Source: Acidimicrobiia bacterium
GTDB lineage: Bacteria > Actinomycetota > Acidimicrobiia > Acidimicrobiales > AC-14
Length of the DNA stretch: 7,332 bases
Direction: 5' to 3'
Assembly (NCBI GenBank): GCA_019244985.1
Contig: JAFASB010000168.1
Location: forward strand, 1 to 7,332
A program made the translations under genes and the position numbers. Shown in pieces: positions 1 to 4,247 of this stretch. The notes under the pieces were generated by a model. The model searched no databases, was not told where the DNA came from, and saw only the letters and a program-made list of their open reading frames with translations. Numbering within the stretch: position 1 is the first letter of the stretch; each line of letters opens with the position of its first letter.

Positions 1-9
1 GGGGGGGGT

Positions 10-342
10 TCAGCGCCGGGGCCGGCGGTTTCGGTCACCCGGCCTGAGGCGAGGGTCTGACAAGCCGGTCGGTAGACCGCGTCCGGTGAGGAAAGACTCC
101 CCGGGGTCGGGGTCGGTCGGGTCAAAATGCTCGCCGCGGAGCCAGTCGTTGACGGATGGGCCGATCTGCAGTCCCGTCCCGCGCGCTCCCCCGTCCGCCG
201 AGCCAGGAGACGGCATGGGATGGTCCTCGCCGTCGTCGACATCAGCATCCGCCGGTGGCGAAGGCACCGAAGGCGGGTCCGGGGCGGGTTCGGCGAAGGA
301 TTCCCCCCGCAGCCAGCGGTTCATGGCCTCGTTCGCGGTCAT
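10..342 (-). CDS. Hypothetical element protein with duplicated WLRGE motif (110 aa)
   Basis: I do not recognise a family. The protein has two near-identical motifs, NRWLRGESF at residues 8-16 and NDWLRGEHF at residues 65-73. They are separated by an acidic, proline-rich, probably disordered linker (about 17-64) and followed by a basic, arginine-rich tail (about 98-110). No signal peptide, membrane segment or enzyme motif is visible. The ATG at 342 is preceded by a good ribosome binding site (GGAGG, complement of 350-354) and overlaps the stop of the upstream 77-aa gene as ATGA, so it is probably the last visible gene of the leftward replication operon. A short motif repeated in a disordered protein suggests two docking sites for one partner, but that is inference. 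It is complete, with its TGA stop at 10-12. Confidence 0.75.
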   Translation of the reverse strand: MTANEAMNRWLRGESFAEPAPDPPSVPSPPADADVDDGEDHPMPSPGSADGGARGTGLQIGPSVNDWLRGEHFDPTDPDPGESFLTGRGLPTGLSDPRLRPGDRNRRPRR

Positions 343-572
343 GGGCGGCCCTCCGCGCGGCCCGTCGGCTGGTCATCCCGACGGGCCGCGCGGAAATCGA
401 AAACCCGTACCGACTGCGAGCTGAGCTTGGTCTCCGCCGGCCGCAGGCGTGCCGGGTGGTCATACCCCACCCCATCCGCCGGCCGAGGCCTGCTCTGAGC
501 GGCCACCAGACGGCCCAGAACGGCCCGCAAACGGCCATGTACGGGTACGTGGAGGGTCGCAAGCGTCCGCAT
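339..572 (-). CDS. Small hypothetical protein (77 aa) between helicase loader and WLRGE gene
   Basis: No family is recognised. The case for a gene is positional. Its ATG at 572 shares a base with the TGA of the helicase loader (TGATG), and its TGA overlaps the ATG of the next gene (ATGA), so it exactly fills what would otherwise be a 229-bp gap. A strong AAGGAG lies about 11 nt upstream (complement of 584-589). A GTG one codon earlier (575) is an alternative start with better spacing. About three quarters of the third codon positions are G or C, in keeping with the neighbours. The product is basic; residues 13-26 contain a possible amphipathic GRLRAVLGRLVA segment and the rest looks unstructured. 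An open frame extends far upstream inside the loader gene, but that part is a shadow. It could be a chance frame; conservation would settle it. Confidence 0.55.
   Translation of the reverse strand: MRTLATLHVPVHGRLRAVLGRLVAAQSRPRPADGVGYDHPARLRPAETKLSSQSVRVFDFRAARRDDQPTGRAEGRP
353..393 (-). promoter_or_regulatory. Strong hairpin abutting the ribosome binding site of the WLRGE gene
   Basis: A perfect 16-bp inverted repeat (arms 353-368 and 378-393) surrounds a 9-nt loop. On the minus strand the downstream arm ends in CGCGCGG and runs straight into the GGAGG of the gene starting at 342. The foot of the stem therefore includes the first bases of the ribosome binding site. There is no T-tract, so an intrinsic terminator is unlikely. 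The stem lies inside the end of the 77-aa gene, so ribosomes finishing that gene would open it. This fits translational coupling, though a protein-binding dyad is also possible. Confidence 0.6.
499..536. repeat. Four helically phased CGGCC repeats
   Basis: The hexamers gCGGCC (499), aCGGCC (510), aCGGCC (520) and aCGGCC (531) recur at 11, 10 and 11 bp, close to one DNA turn, so all would face the same side of the helix. The steps are not multiples of three, so they are not simply a repeated peptide in the overlapping 77-aa frame. It may be a binding array for an element protein. The unit is short and the region GC-rich, so chance is possible. Confidence 0.35.
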
Positions 573-883
573 CACAGCTTGTGCTCCTTCCGAATCGCGC
601 GGATCTGCGCCAGCGCGTACTCGCGATCGGGCGCCGGCTCCGGCAGCGCCCGCACCTTGGCCTGCTCTCGTCGCAGCACTGCCACAGCGTGGCGCCTGAA
701 GGCGACGACGGTCGGGAACCACTCGAGATGGCCGATGAGCTCGAGCGCAGCCGTGCGACCTGCCTCGGCGTTCACGTCGCGCAGATAGTCGACCCACACC
801 GCGACCGTGTCGTCGGTCAGCTCGTGCGATGGCCATGCCGCCGTCAGCAGTCGCAGGATGCTGAGCGCTTCGGTCCTGGTCAT
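572..883 (-). CDS. Putative replicative helicase loader, phage G39P-like (103 aa)
   Basis: The N-terminal 75 residues follow the pattern I associate with the Gram-positive phage helicase loader family (SPP1 G39P). They open with TRTEALSILRLLTAAWP, followed by a D-x-V-x-x-W stretch (residues 25-30: DTVAVW), an alanine-rich helix, and a WFPTVVAFRR segment at 55-64. The usual form of that last motif is FPPTIAEIR. A basic, helical C-terminus follows (about 70-103), the region that in G39P contacts the helicase. In SPP1 this protein brings the hexameric helicase to the initiator-bound origin. The gene starts by TGATG overlap with the initiator stop, which matches the SPP1 order of initiator then loader. 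A GTG one codon upstream (886) is an alternative start. The assignment rests on pattern and context, with no alignment made. Confidence 0.6.
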   Translation of the reverse strand: MTRTEALSILRLLTAAWPSHELTDDTVAVWVDYLRDVNAEAGRTAALELIGHLEWFPTVVAFRRHAVAVLRREQAKVRALPEPAPDREYALAQIRAIRKEHKL

Positions 884-1713
884 CACCCACCTACCGCTGC
901 CGCTCTGGCCAGCACGGCCTGGTTGCGGTTGACGTGCGGTGGCACGGCGCCGGGCGCACACTCCGGCCACCGGCGAGCCAGCGCTGTTGGCGTGAGACTC
1001 GCTTGCGGCCACCGGAGACGAAAGGCGGCGGCTCGTTCGCGCACCTCATCGGGGTCGGCATCGATCTTCCGCAGATCCCCGACCGCCTTGTTGTAGGCCC
1101 GGCGCGCGTTGTCGGTCACATCACTGGCATCAACGCTGCAGACCTCCATCACGGCGTCCCAAAGCAGATCCCGCTGGTGCGCCGGCAGTTCCGGCGCCGC
1201 GGTTTTCTCGGTCTTCTTCTCGGTACTTCTCGGTACGGGGGTCACGGCGACCCCCGGTCGCGACCCTGTACGACCCCCGGTCGCGGCCTCCTGTGACCAC
1301 GGGTGGTCTCTCCGACCCGTGGTCTGTGCCGCCACGGGTGGTCTCTCCGACCCGTGGTCTGTGCCGCCCCCGGTGTCGGTCTCAAGGAGCCGAACACGCG
1401 ACAGGTAGCGGCGGCCGCCGGGTGTGCTCCCGCCGGGCCGCCAGTCGATGACGCCGTGCGCATGAAGCCACTCGATCGCCCGGCGCGTCTGCCGCTCGTC
1501 CATGCCCGCCTGGTGAGCGATCGCGCGGCGGCTGATGTTGTCCTCGACCCTCGACCAGCTCGCCACCGCGGCGACGACCACCAGGAGGACGCGGAGAGCA
1601 TGTGTAGGCGCTCCTTCGTCGATGGCGCGCGCGACCGCCGCGCGCGTGACGCGCCCGACGTCGGCGTATCCGCTGCGCGACCGCCGGCCATTGTCCGTGT
1701 GCTCAGCGGACAC
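883..1713 (-). CDS. Winged-helix phage-type replication initiator containing its own origin (276 aa)
   Basis: The N-terminal half (about residues 30-110) is a winged helix: ISRRAIAHQAGMDERQTRRA followed by a helix and a GVIDWRPGG wing, as in replication initiators and replisome organisers of actinobacterial phages. Residues 112-175 form a low-complexity linker whose DNA holds tandem repeats (see the origin entry). Residues 180-256 are a helical C-terminal domain ending RWPQASLTPTALARRWPEC, typical of such phage proteins and probably the loader or helicase contact. By analogy to lambda O and SPP1 G38P, it would bind the repeats and recruit the loader encoded next. I chose the GTG at 1713 because it overlaps the excisionase gene by only 11 nt. 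The ATG at 1809 (308 aa) would overlap it by over 100 nt and adds a tail with no visible domain. Neither start has a strong ribosome binding site, so coupling is likely. Confidence 0.7.
   Translation of the reverse strand: MSAEHTDNGRRSRSGYADVGRVTRAAVARAIDEGAPTHALRVLLVVVAAVASWSRVEDNISRRAIAHQAGMDERQTRRAIEWLHAHGVIDWRPGGSTPGGRRYLSRVRLLETDTGGGTDHGSERPPVAAQTTGRRDHPWSQEAATGGRTGSRPGVAVTPVPRSTEKKTEKTAAPELPAHQRDLLWDAVMEVCSVDASDVTDNARRAYNKAVGDLRKIDADPDEVRERAAAFRLRWPQASLTPTALARRWPECAPGAVPPHVNRNQAVLARAAAVGG
1205..1234. repeat. Three TTCTCGGT repeats in a pyrimidine-rich, AT-richer tract
   Basis: TTCTCGGT occurs at 1205-1212, 1217-1224 and 1227-1234, spaced 12 and 10 bp. The tract is about half AT, against roughly 30% nearby, and almost all its purines are on the minus strand. 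It encodes the lysine- and glutamate-rich linker STEKKTEKTAA. Candidate DNA unwinding element of the neighbouring origin. Confidence 0.5.
1248..1285. repeat. 15-bp direct repeat beside the iterons (two copies)
   Basis: CGACCCCCGGTCGCG occurs at 1248-1262 and again at 1271-1285, 23 bp apart. The shared CGACCC core also occurs at 1261, 1313 and 1348, linking this pair to the larger repeats. Confidence 0.75.
1297..1366. repeat. Perfect 35-bp tandem direct repeat (two copies)
   Basis: Copies 1297-1331 and 1332-1366 are identical over 35 bp. Inside copy one, CCACGGGT (1297-1304) is the inverted complement of ACCCGTGG (1315-1322); copy two repeats this at 1332-1339 and 1350-1357. A further overlapping dyad, GACCAC/GTGGTC, sits at 1295-1308. 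Confidence 0.9.
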
Positions 1714-1900
1714 GACCGCTCGCTGCGTCGCTCCGGGCGTCGAGCCAATCGTCCACGTCGGACCGACGGAACAGAACCCTCCGCCCGACTCGGACGCCGC
1801 GCGGGCCATCGCCCCGGTACCGCAACGCGTACACGGCGTCAGGCGTCGAGCGCAGGAACTCGGCCAGTTCGTCGACCGTCAGTAGCTCGGGTGCAGCCAT
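1703..1900 (-). CDS. Excisionase-like MerR-type helix-turn-helix protein (65 aa)
   Basis: The whole protein is a single MerR-like excisionase domain (HTH_17 type): LLTVDELAEFLRSTPDAVYA as helix-turn-helix (residues 6-25), then YRGDGPRGVRVGRRVLFRRS as wing, and DVDDWLDAR as the last helix. In tyrosine-integrase elements such proteins bend DNA at the attachment site and favour excision. Some instead activate transcription, as with AlpA-like proteins. The start at 1900 overlaps the upstream regulator's stop (TGATG) with no clear ribosome binding site, so translation is probably coupled. The integrase lies on the opposite arm, so excision and replication genes are co-expressed away from integrase. 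Domain assignment is confident; the role as the actual Xis is inferred. Confidence 0.8.
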   Translation of the reverse strand: MAAPELLTVDELAEFLRSTPDAVYALRYRGDGPRGVRVGRRVLFRRSDVDDWLDARSDAASGRVR

Positions 1901-2127
1901 CAGGCGGCGACGGCAGCCTCGAGCTCTTCAAGGACGCGTAGCCACTGCAGCGCTACCTCACCGCGCGGCCTCGTCTGGCCAGCCTCCCAACGGAGCAGCG
2001 TCGACGGGTCGACGTTGATCGCCCCGGCCAGCTCCCGGTACGACAGGTTGGCCGCCTCACGAATCTCGCGAGCCCGTCCGCTGCGCGCGAGCTGGCGGAC
2101 CCGTACCAACGGAGTCAGTGTGTCCAT
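1900..2127 (-). CDS. XRE-family regulator (75 aa)
   Basis: A compact XRE/Cro-type DNA-binding protein. Residues 18-50 form the helix-turn-helix, REIREAANLSYRELAGAINV then DPSTLLRWEAGQTRPRGE, including the usual SxxELA, DPSTLxRWE and GxxxPR features. There is no second domain for dimerisation, sensing or RecA-type self-cleavage, unlike CI or LexA repressors. It is first in the leftward xis-replication operon and diverges from the HTH-integrase pair, so it is well placed to control the shared promoter region. The ATG at 2127 is chosen because the domain begins shortly after it. A GTG six codons upstream (2145) is an alternative. The frame stays open far upstream, but that part is antisense to the 194-aa gene and is a shadow. 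Confidence 0.8.
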   Translation of the reverse strand: MDTLTPLVRVRQLARSGRAREIREAANLSYRELAGAINVDPSTLLRWEAGQTRPRGEVALQWLRVLEELEAAVAA

Positions 2128-2289
2128 GGCTCCGCATCGTGGCACCAACGGTGTTGCAGCGTGAAGCTTATTCGGTCGATCCCGTGGGGGTTTTTTGCCG
2201 CAAAGAAATACCCCTAGTTGCCAAATCTGATATCGATTTGTGTTGCAATACCGTTGCGTCACTCGTGCAGCCGGGTCTACGGTGAGCCG
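2128..2289. promoter_or_regulatory. Divergent control region between the two arms of the element
   Basis: This stretch between the starts of the XRE gene and the 194-aa gene has the window's lowest GC content, with runs such as GGGGGTTTTTT and AAAGAAATA. It holds an interrupted palindrome, CAAATC-7 bp-GATTTG (2222-2240), and copies of CAACGG (2146-2151, plus 2107-2112 just inside the XRE gene) with an inverted copy CCGTTG (2251-2256). These are candidate regulator sites. I cannot place convincing -35/-10 pairs. The first ATG of the rightward gene is at 2290. Confidence 0.5.
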
Positions 2290-2874
2290 ATGTTCCAGTT
2301 CGACTTCACGACGACCTCCCTCGAAGGGGACGGCACGATTGCACGTATTGAGTTCAAACGCGGCAAGCCACCCGCGAAGCGGCCGAGGAAGACCCCGAAG
2401 GCACAGATGGACGCCCTCAACTCGGGTGAGCTGGTGGCCACCCTGCTGGTGCGCTTCTTCGCCGACCCTGACGGGCCAGAACTGGCGGGCGTGCGCGAGG
2501 TGGCGCTGTCGACAACGCGAGAGACGATCACGCCCACTCTTCTCCATCGACTGGCCTGGGAGCACTGGCTGACGGCGGCGGATGCGTTCGCCCGGACAGG
2601 CGGCGCCGACGTCGAGCATCTGGCCAAGGCGATCCGCCTGGCAGCGAAGGCGCCAGGTCGGCCTGGTCGACGAGGCCACGACCCCAACTTCCTGCCCTCT
2701 GTCGCCGAGCGCTATCTGCAGCTGCGAGCGCGCGCCGACGACGCGTCAGCTCGTGCGCCGGTCGTCGCCATAGCCAAGGAGCACAACGTCGCACGGAACA
2801 CGGCCGCCGGATGGGTCAAGCGCTGCCGCGAGCTGGGGTACCTACCGCCGGCCCGCCCGGGTCGAGCCGGCTGA
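2290..2874 (+). CDS. HTH protein encoded immediately upstream of the integrase (194 aa)
   Basis: No named family is recognised. Residues 1-22 look like two beta strands (MFQFDFTTTSL, GTIARIEFKRG), followed by a basic, proline-rich stretch (24-37). A helical middle region (about 44-120) contains LLHRLAWEHWLTAADAFA. The C-terminus (about 138-185) has a probable helix-turn-helix, VVAIAKEHNVARNTAAGWVK followed by RCRELGYLPPA. It resembles the phage-type HTH often seen near actinobacterial tyrosine integrases, with pattern AVAExFGVSxxTAxxWVxxAR. ATG 2290 is preceded by GGTGAG at usual spacing. An open frame from a TTG at 2218 has no ribosome binding site and would consume the control region. The integrase begins 19 bp downstream, so the two are probably cotranscribed. 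A regulatory or site-binding role is inferred. Confidence 0.75.
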   Translation: MFQFDFTTTSLEGDGTIARIEFKRGKPPAKRPRKTPKAQMDALNSGELVATLLVRFFADPDGPELAGVREVALSTTRETITPTLLHRLAWEHWLTAADAFARTGGADVEHLAKAIRLAAKAPGRPGRRGHDPNFLPSVAERYLQLRARADDASARAPVVAIAKEHNVARNTAAGWVKRCRELGYLPPARPGRAG

Positions 2875-2893
2875 GTGAAGGGAGAGCACACCG

Positions 2894-4024
2894 ATGGCAC
2901 ATGTGGAGAAGCGAGGAGCCGGTCGTTGGCGCGCGCGGTACCGGGGTCCGGACGGCCGCGAGCGATCGCAGACCTTTGATCGCAAGAGCGACGCCGAGCG
3001 CTGGCTGGCCGGCGTCGAAGTCTCCAAGGCGCGCGGCGAATGGCTCGATCCAGCGCTCGGCCGCAAGACGTTCGCCGCGTGGGTGTCGGAATGGTCGTCG
3101 ACGACGGTCGACTTGCGACCCTCGACCCGCGCGCGCGACGAGAGCTACACGCGGAACCACCTGCTCCCCCACTTCGGGCCGGCGCCCGTCGGGAAGATCA
3201 CGAGCACTGACGTGCGCGCCTTCGTCGCTGCGATGCAGGGGGACGGCCGCCACTCGCCCGCGACCGTGCGAAAGGTCGGCCAGATCCTCGCCAAGATCAT
3301 GGCCGGGGCCGTCGACGCCGGGCTGATCGCGCGCTCACCCTCAGCCGGAGTGGCGCTGCCCGTCGAACCGAAGCGCGACATGCGATTCCTCGACAGCACT
3401 GAGGTCGCGCGCCTCGCCGACACCATCGGGCCGCACCACGTCCCGCTCGTCTACACGGCCGTGTACGCCGGCCTTCGATGGGGCGAGCTCGCCGGCCTGC
3501 GGCCCGACCGCGTGAACGTGCTCGGCCGAAGCATCCAAGTCGTCGAGCAGCTCACCGAGGTCAACGGCCAGCTCGAGTACGGCCCGCCAAAGAGTGCCGC
3601 TGGGCGCCGCTCGGTGAAGATCCCGGGCTTTCTCGCGGAGATGCTCGGCGCGCGCATCGGCGAGCCTGTCGTCAGCAGTTCGGGCCTCGTGTTCCCGAGC
3701 CCAGAAGGCCAGGCGATGCGGAGGTCGAACTTCCGACGGCGGCCGTGGCTCCCTGCCGTGCGCGACGCGGCCCTGGAAGGGCTGAGGTTCCACGACCTGC
3801 GGCACACAGCTGTCGCCCTCGCGATCGCTCAAGGAGCACACCCGAAGGCGATCCAGGAGCGCATGGGGCACAGTTCCATCCAGGTCACGCTCGACCGCTA
3901 CGGCCATCTGTTCCCGGGCCTCGATGAGCGCATCGCAGACGGGCTCGACGAGGTCTACCGGCAATCTCTCGCGGCCTCCCCGCGGCCGGAGCGCGGCCTA
4001 GCGGTTGTCGAATTGGCGCGCTGA
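2894..4024 (+). CDS. int: Tyrosine-family site-specific integrase (376 aa)
   Basis: Catalyses integration and excision of the element by strand exchange through a 3'-phosphotyrosine. Residues 1-50 are an arm-binding, AP2-like N-terminus (GRWRARYRGPDGRERSQTFD, then KSDAERWL). Residues about 57-145 are the SAM-like core-binding domain. The catalytic domain starts near 162 with the full set of active residues: Arg195 (GLRWGEL), Lys233 in the beta hairpin (PPKSAAGRRSV), His300 and Arg303 (HDLRHT), His326 (MGHSSIQVTLDRYGH) and nucleophile Tyr336. Length is typical of actinobacterial prophage and ICE integrases. ATG 2894 follows GGGAG. The gene points at the 3' end of tRNA-Val 25 bp away, strongly suggesting this tRNA is its attachment site. 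Nothing is missing, so the enzyme looks active. Confidence 0.95.
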   Translation: MAHVEKRGAGRWRARYRGPDGRERSQTFDRKSDAERWLAGVEVSKARGEWLDPALGRKTFAAWVSEWSSTTVDLRPSTRARDESYTRNHLLPHFGPAPVGKITSTDVRAFVAAMQGDGRHSPATVRKVGQILAKIMAGAVDAGLIARSPSAGVALPVEPKRDMRFLDSTEVARLADTIGPHHVPLVYTAVYAGLRWGELAGLRPDRVNVLGRSIQVVEQLTEVNGQLEYGPPKSAAGRRSVKIPGFLAEMLGARIGEPVVSSSGLVFPSPEGQAMRRSNFRRRPWLPAVRDAALEGLRFHDLRHTAVALAIAQGAHPKAIQERMGHSSIQVTLDRYGHLFPGLDERIADGLDEVYRQSLAASPRPERGLAVVELAR

Positions 4025-4044
4025 CCGGCAAAGACGCAGGTCAG
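4021..4044 (+). other. Small dyad at the integrase stop codon
   Basis: CTGACC (4021-4026) and GGTCAG (4039-4044) form an inverted repeat with a 12-nt loop spanning the integrase TGA. There is no T-tract. It could be a weak terminator or an integrase or Xis arm site beside the attachment core. Confidence 0.3.
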
Positions 4045-4049
4045 GAGAG

Positions 4050-4070
4050 TGGGCGCTGAGGGACTCGAAC
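4050..4070. other. Probable attachment-site core at the tRNA-Val 3' end
   Basis: Placed by inference: the integrase lies directly beside the 3' end of the tRNA, and elements of this type cross over in the 3' half of the tRNA gene. I found no second copy of this sequence within 1-4050, so the partner site should lie left of the window. The true core may extend to the anticodon loop. Confidence 0.4.
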
Positions 4071-4123
4071 CCCCGACTTCTGCCTTGTAAGGGCAGCGCT
4101 CTCGCCAACTGAGCTAAGCGCCC
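4050..4123 (-). tRNA. tRNA-Val (anticodon UAC)
   Basis: Reading the minus strand, the gene folds as a standard cloverleaf. The acceptor GGGCGCT pairs with AGCGCCC. The D-arm is GCTC/GAGC. The anticodon stem CTGCC/GGCAG encloses loop CTTACAA, giving anticodon UAC (valine, GUA). The T-arm is GGGGG-TTCGAGT-CCCTC with one G-U pair. The discriminator is A and CCA is not encoded. Its 3' end faces the integrase gene and is the likely integration target. The gene is intact, as expected when an element restores the 3' end of its target tRNA. Confidence 0.95.
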
Positions 4124-4134
4124 GTGCGGACGCG

Positions 4135-4140
4135 ATCGTA
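4135..4140 (-). promoter_or_regulatory. Possible -10 element for tRNA-Val
   Basis: TACGAT on the minus strand, 11 bp upstream of the tRNA start, matches the TANNNT -10 consensus. No good -35 is visible at the usual distance (CTCCTG is poor). The site lies just past the stop of the small membrane ORF. Confidence 0.25.
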
Positions 4141-4145
4141 CGTGG

Positions 4146-4244
4146 CTAGAAGACCCGCAGGAGCAGGAGGAGGACGAGCGTCGCCGCCAGGGAGACCAGG
4201 AGCGACCCGAGGCAGCCGAGCCGGTTCGAGAAGAAGACGAACAA
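4146..4244 (-). CDS. Possible small single-pass membrane protein (32 aa)
   Basis: After the GlsB-like stop, the same frame stays open through FVFFSNRLGCLGSLLVSLAA and a leucine-rich hydrophobic stretch, ending RVF-TAG. The only start is a TTG at 4244, one codon after the GlsB TGA, with no ribosome binding site. Expression would need reinitiation or stop readthrough. The composition is a clean membrane helix (about residues 12-29), and I recall similar short actinobacterial proteins with SNRLGCLGSLL from memory only. It could also be a decayed tail of the upstream gene. Confidence 0.4.
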   Translation of the reverse strand: MFVFFSNRLGCLGSLLVSLAATLVLLLLLRVF

Positions 4245-4247
4245 CTG

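Larger units (their letters stand above)
1201..1366. other. Candidate replication origin with iterons inside the initiator gene
   Basis: Two perfect 35-bp direct repeats lie head to tail (1297-1331 and 1332-1366). Each holds an 8-bp dyad, CCACGGGT and ACCCGTGG, separated by 10 bp. This gives four CACGGGT half-sites in alternating orientation. A second pair of 15-bp repeats (1248-1262 and 1271-1285) adjoins them. Next comes a roughly 35-bp tract (1201-1235) near 50% AT in a very GC-rich setting, with purines nearly all on the minus strand. The 35-bp period is not divisible by three, so the two copies are read in different frames and protein sequence cannot explain their identity. Iterons in the initiator gene's linker beside an asymmetric unwinding tract match lambda ori and SPP1 oriL. 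Confidence 0.6.

Noticed and set aside
1..8. Run of eight G at the window start
   Set aside because: Lies after the stop of the first gene. It may be a sequencing-sensitive homopolymer, and nothing functional can be supported from the edge.
353..393. Hairpin considered as an intrinsic terminator
   Set aside because: No T-tract follows on either strand, and a coupled gene starts 11 bases downstream.
242..562. 106-residue minus-strand frame across the 77-aa and WLRGE genes
   Set aside because: Overlaps two frames that fit by exact stop-start coupling; no ribosome binding site or motif supports it.
1297..1366. Tandem repeat considered as a CRISPR fragment or peptide repeat
   Set aside because: The units are directly adjacent without spacers, so not CRISPR. 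The 35-bp period changes frame, so not a peptide repeat.
1242..1748. 168-residue minus-strand frame overlapping the initiator
   Set aside because: Out-of-frame, serine/arginine-rich. The winged helix is read in the other frame.
4081..4097. tRNA considered as tRNA-Thr from the plus-strand TTGTAA in the anticodon region
   Set aside because: The cloverleaf folds only on the minus strand, where the seven-base loop is CTTACAA, giving UAC for valine.
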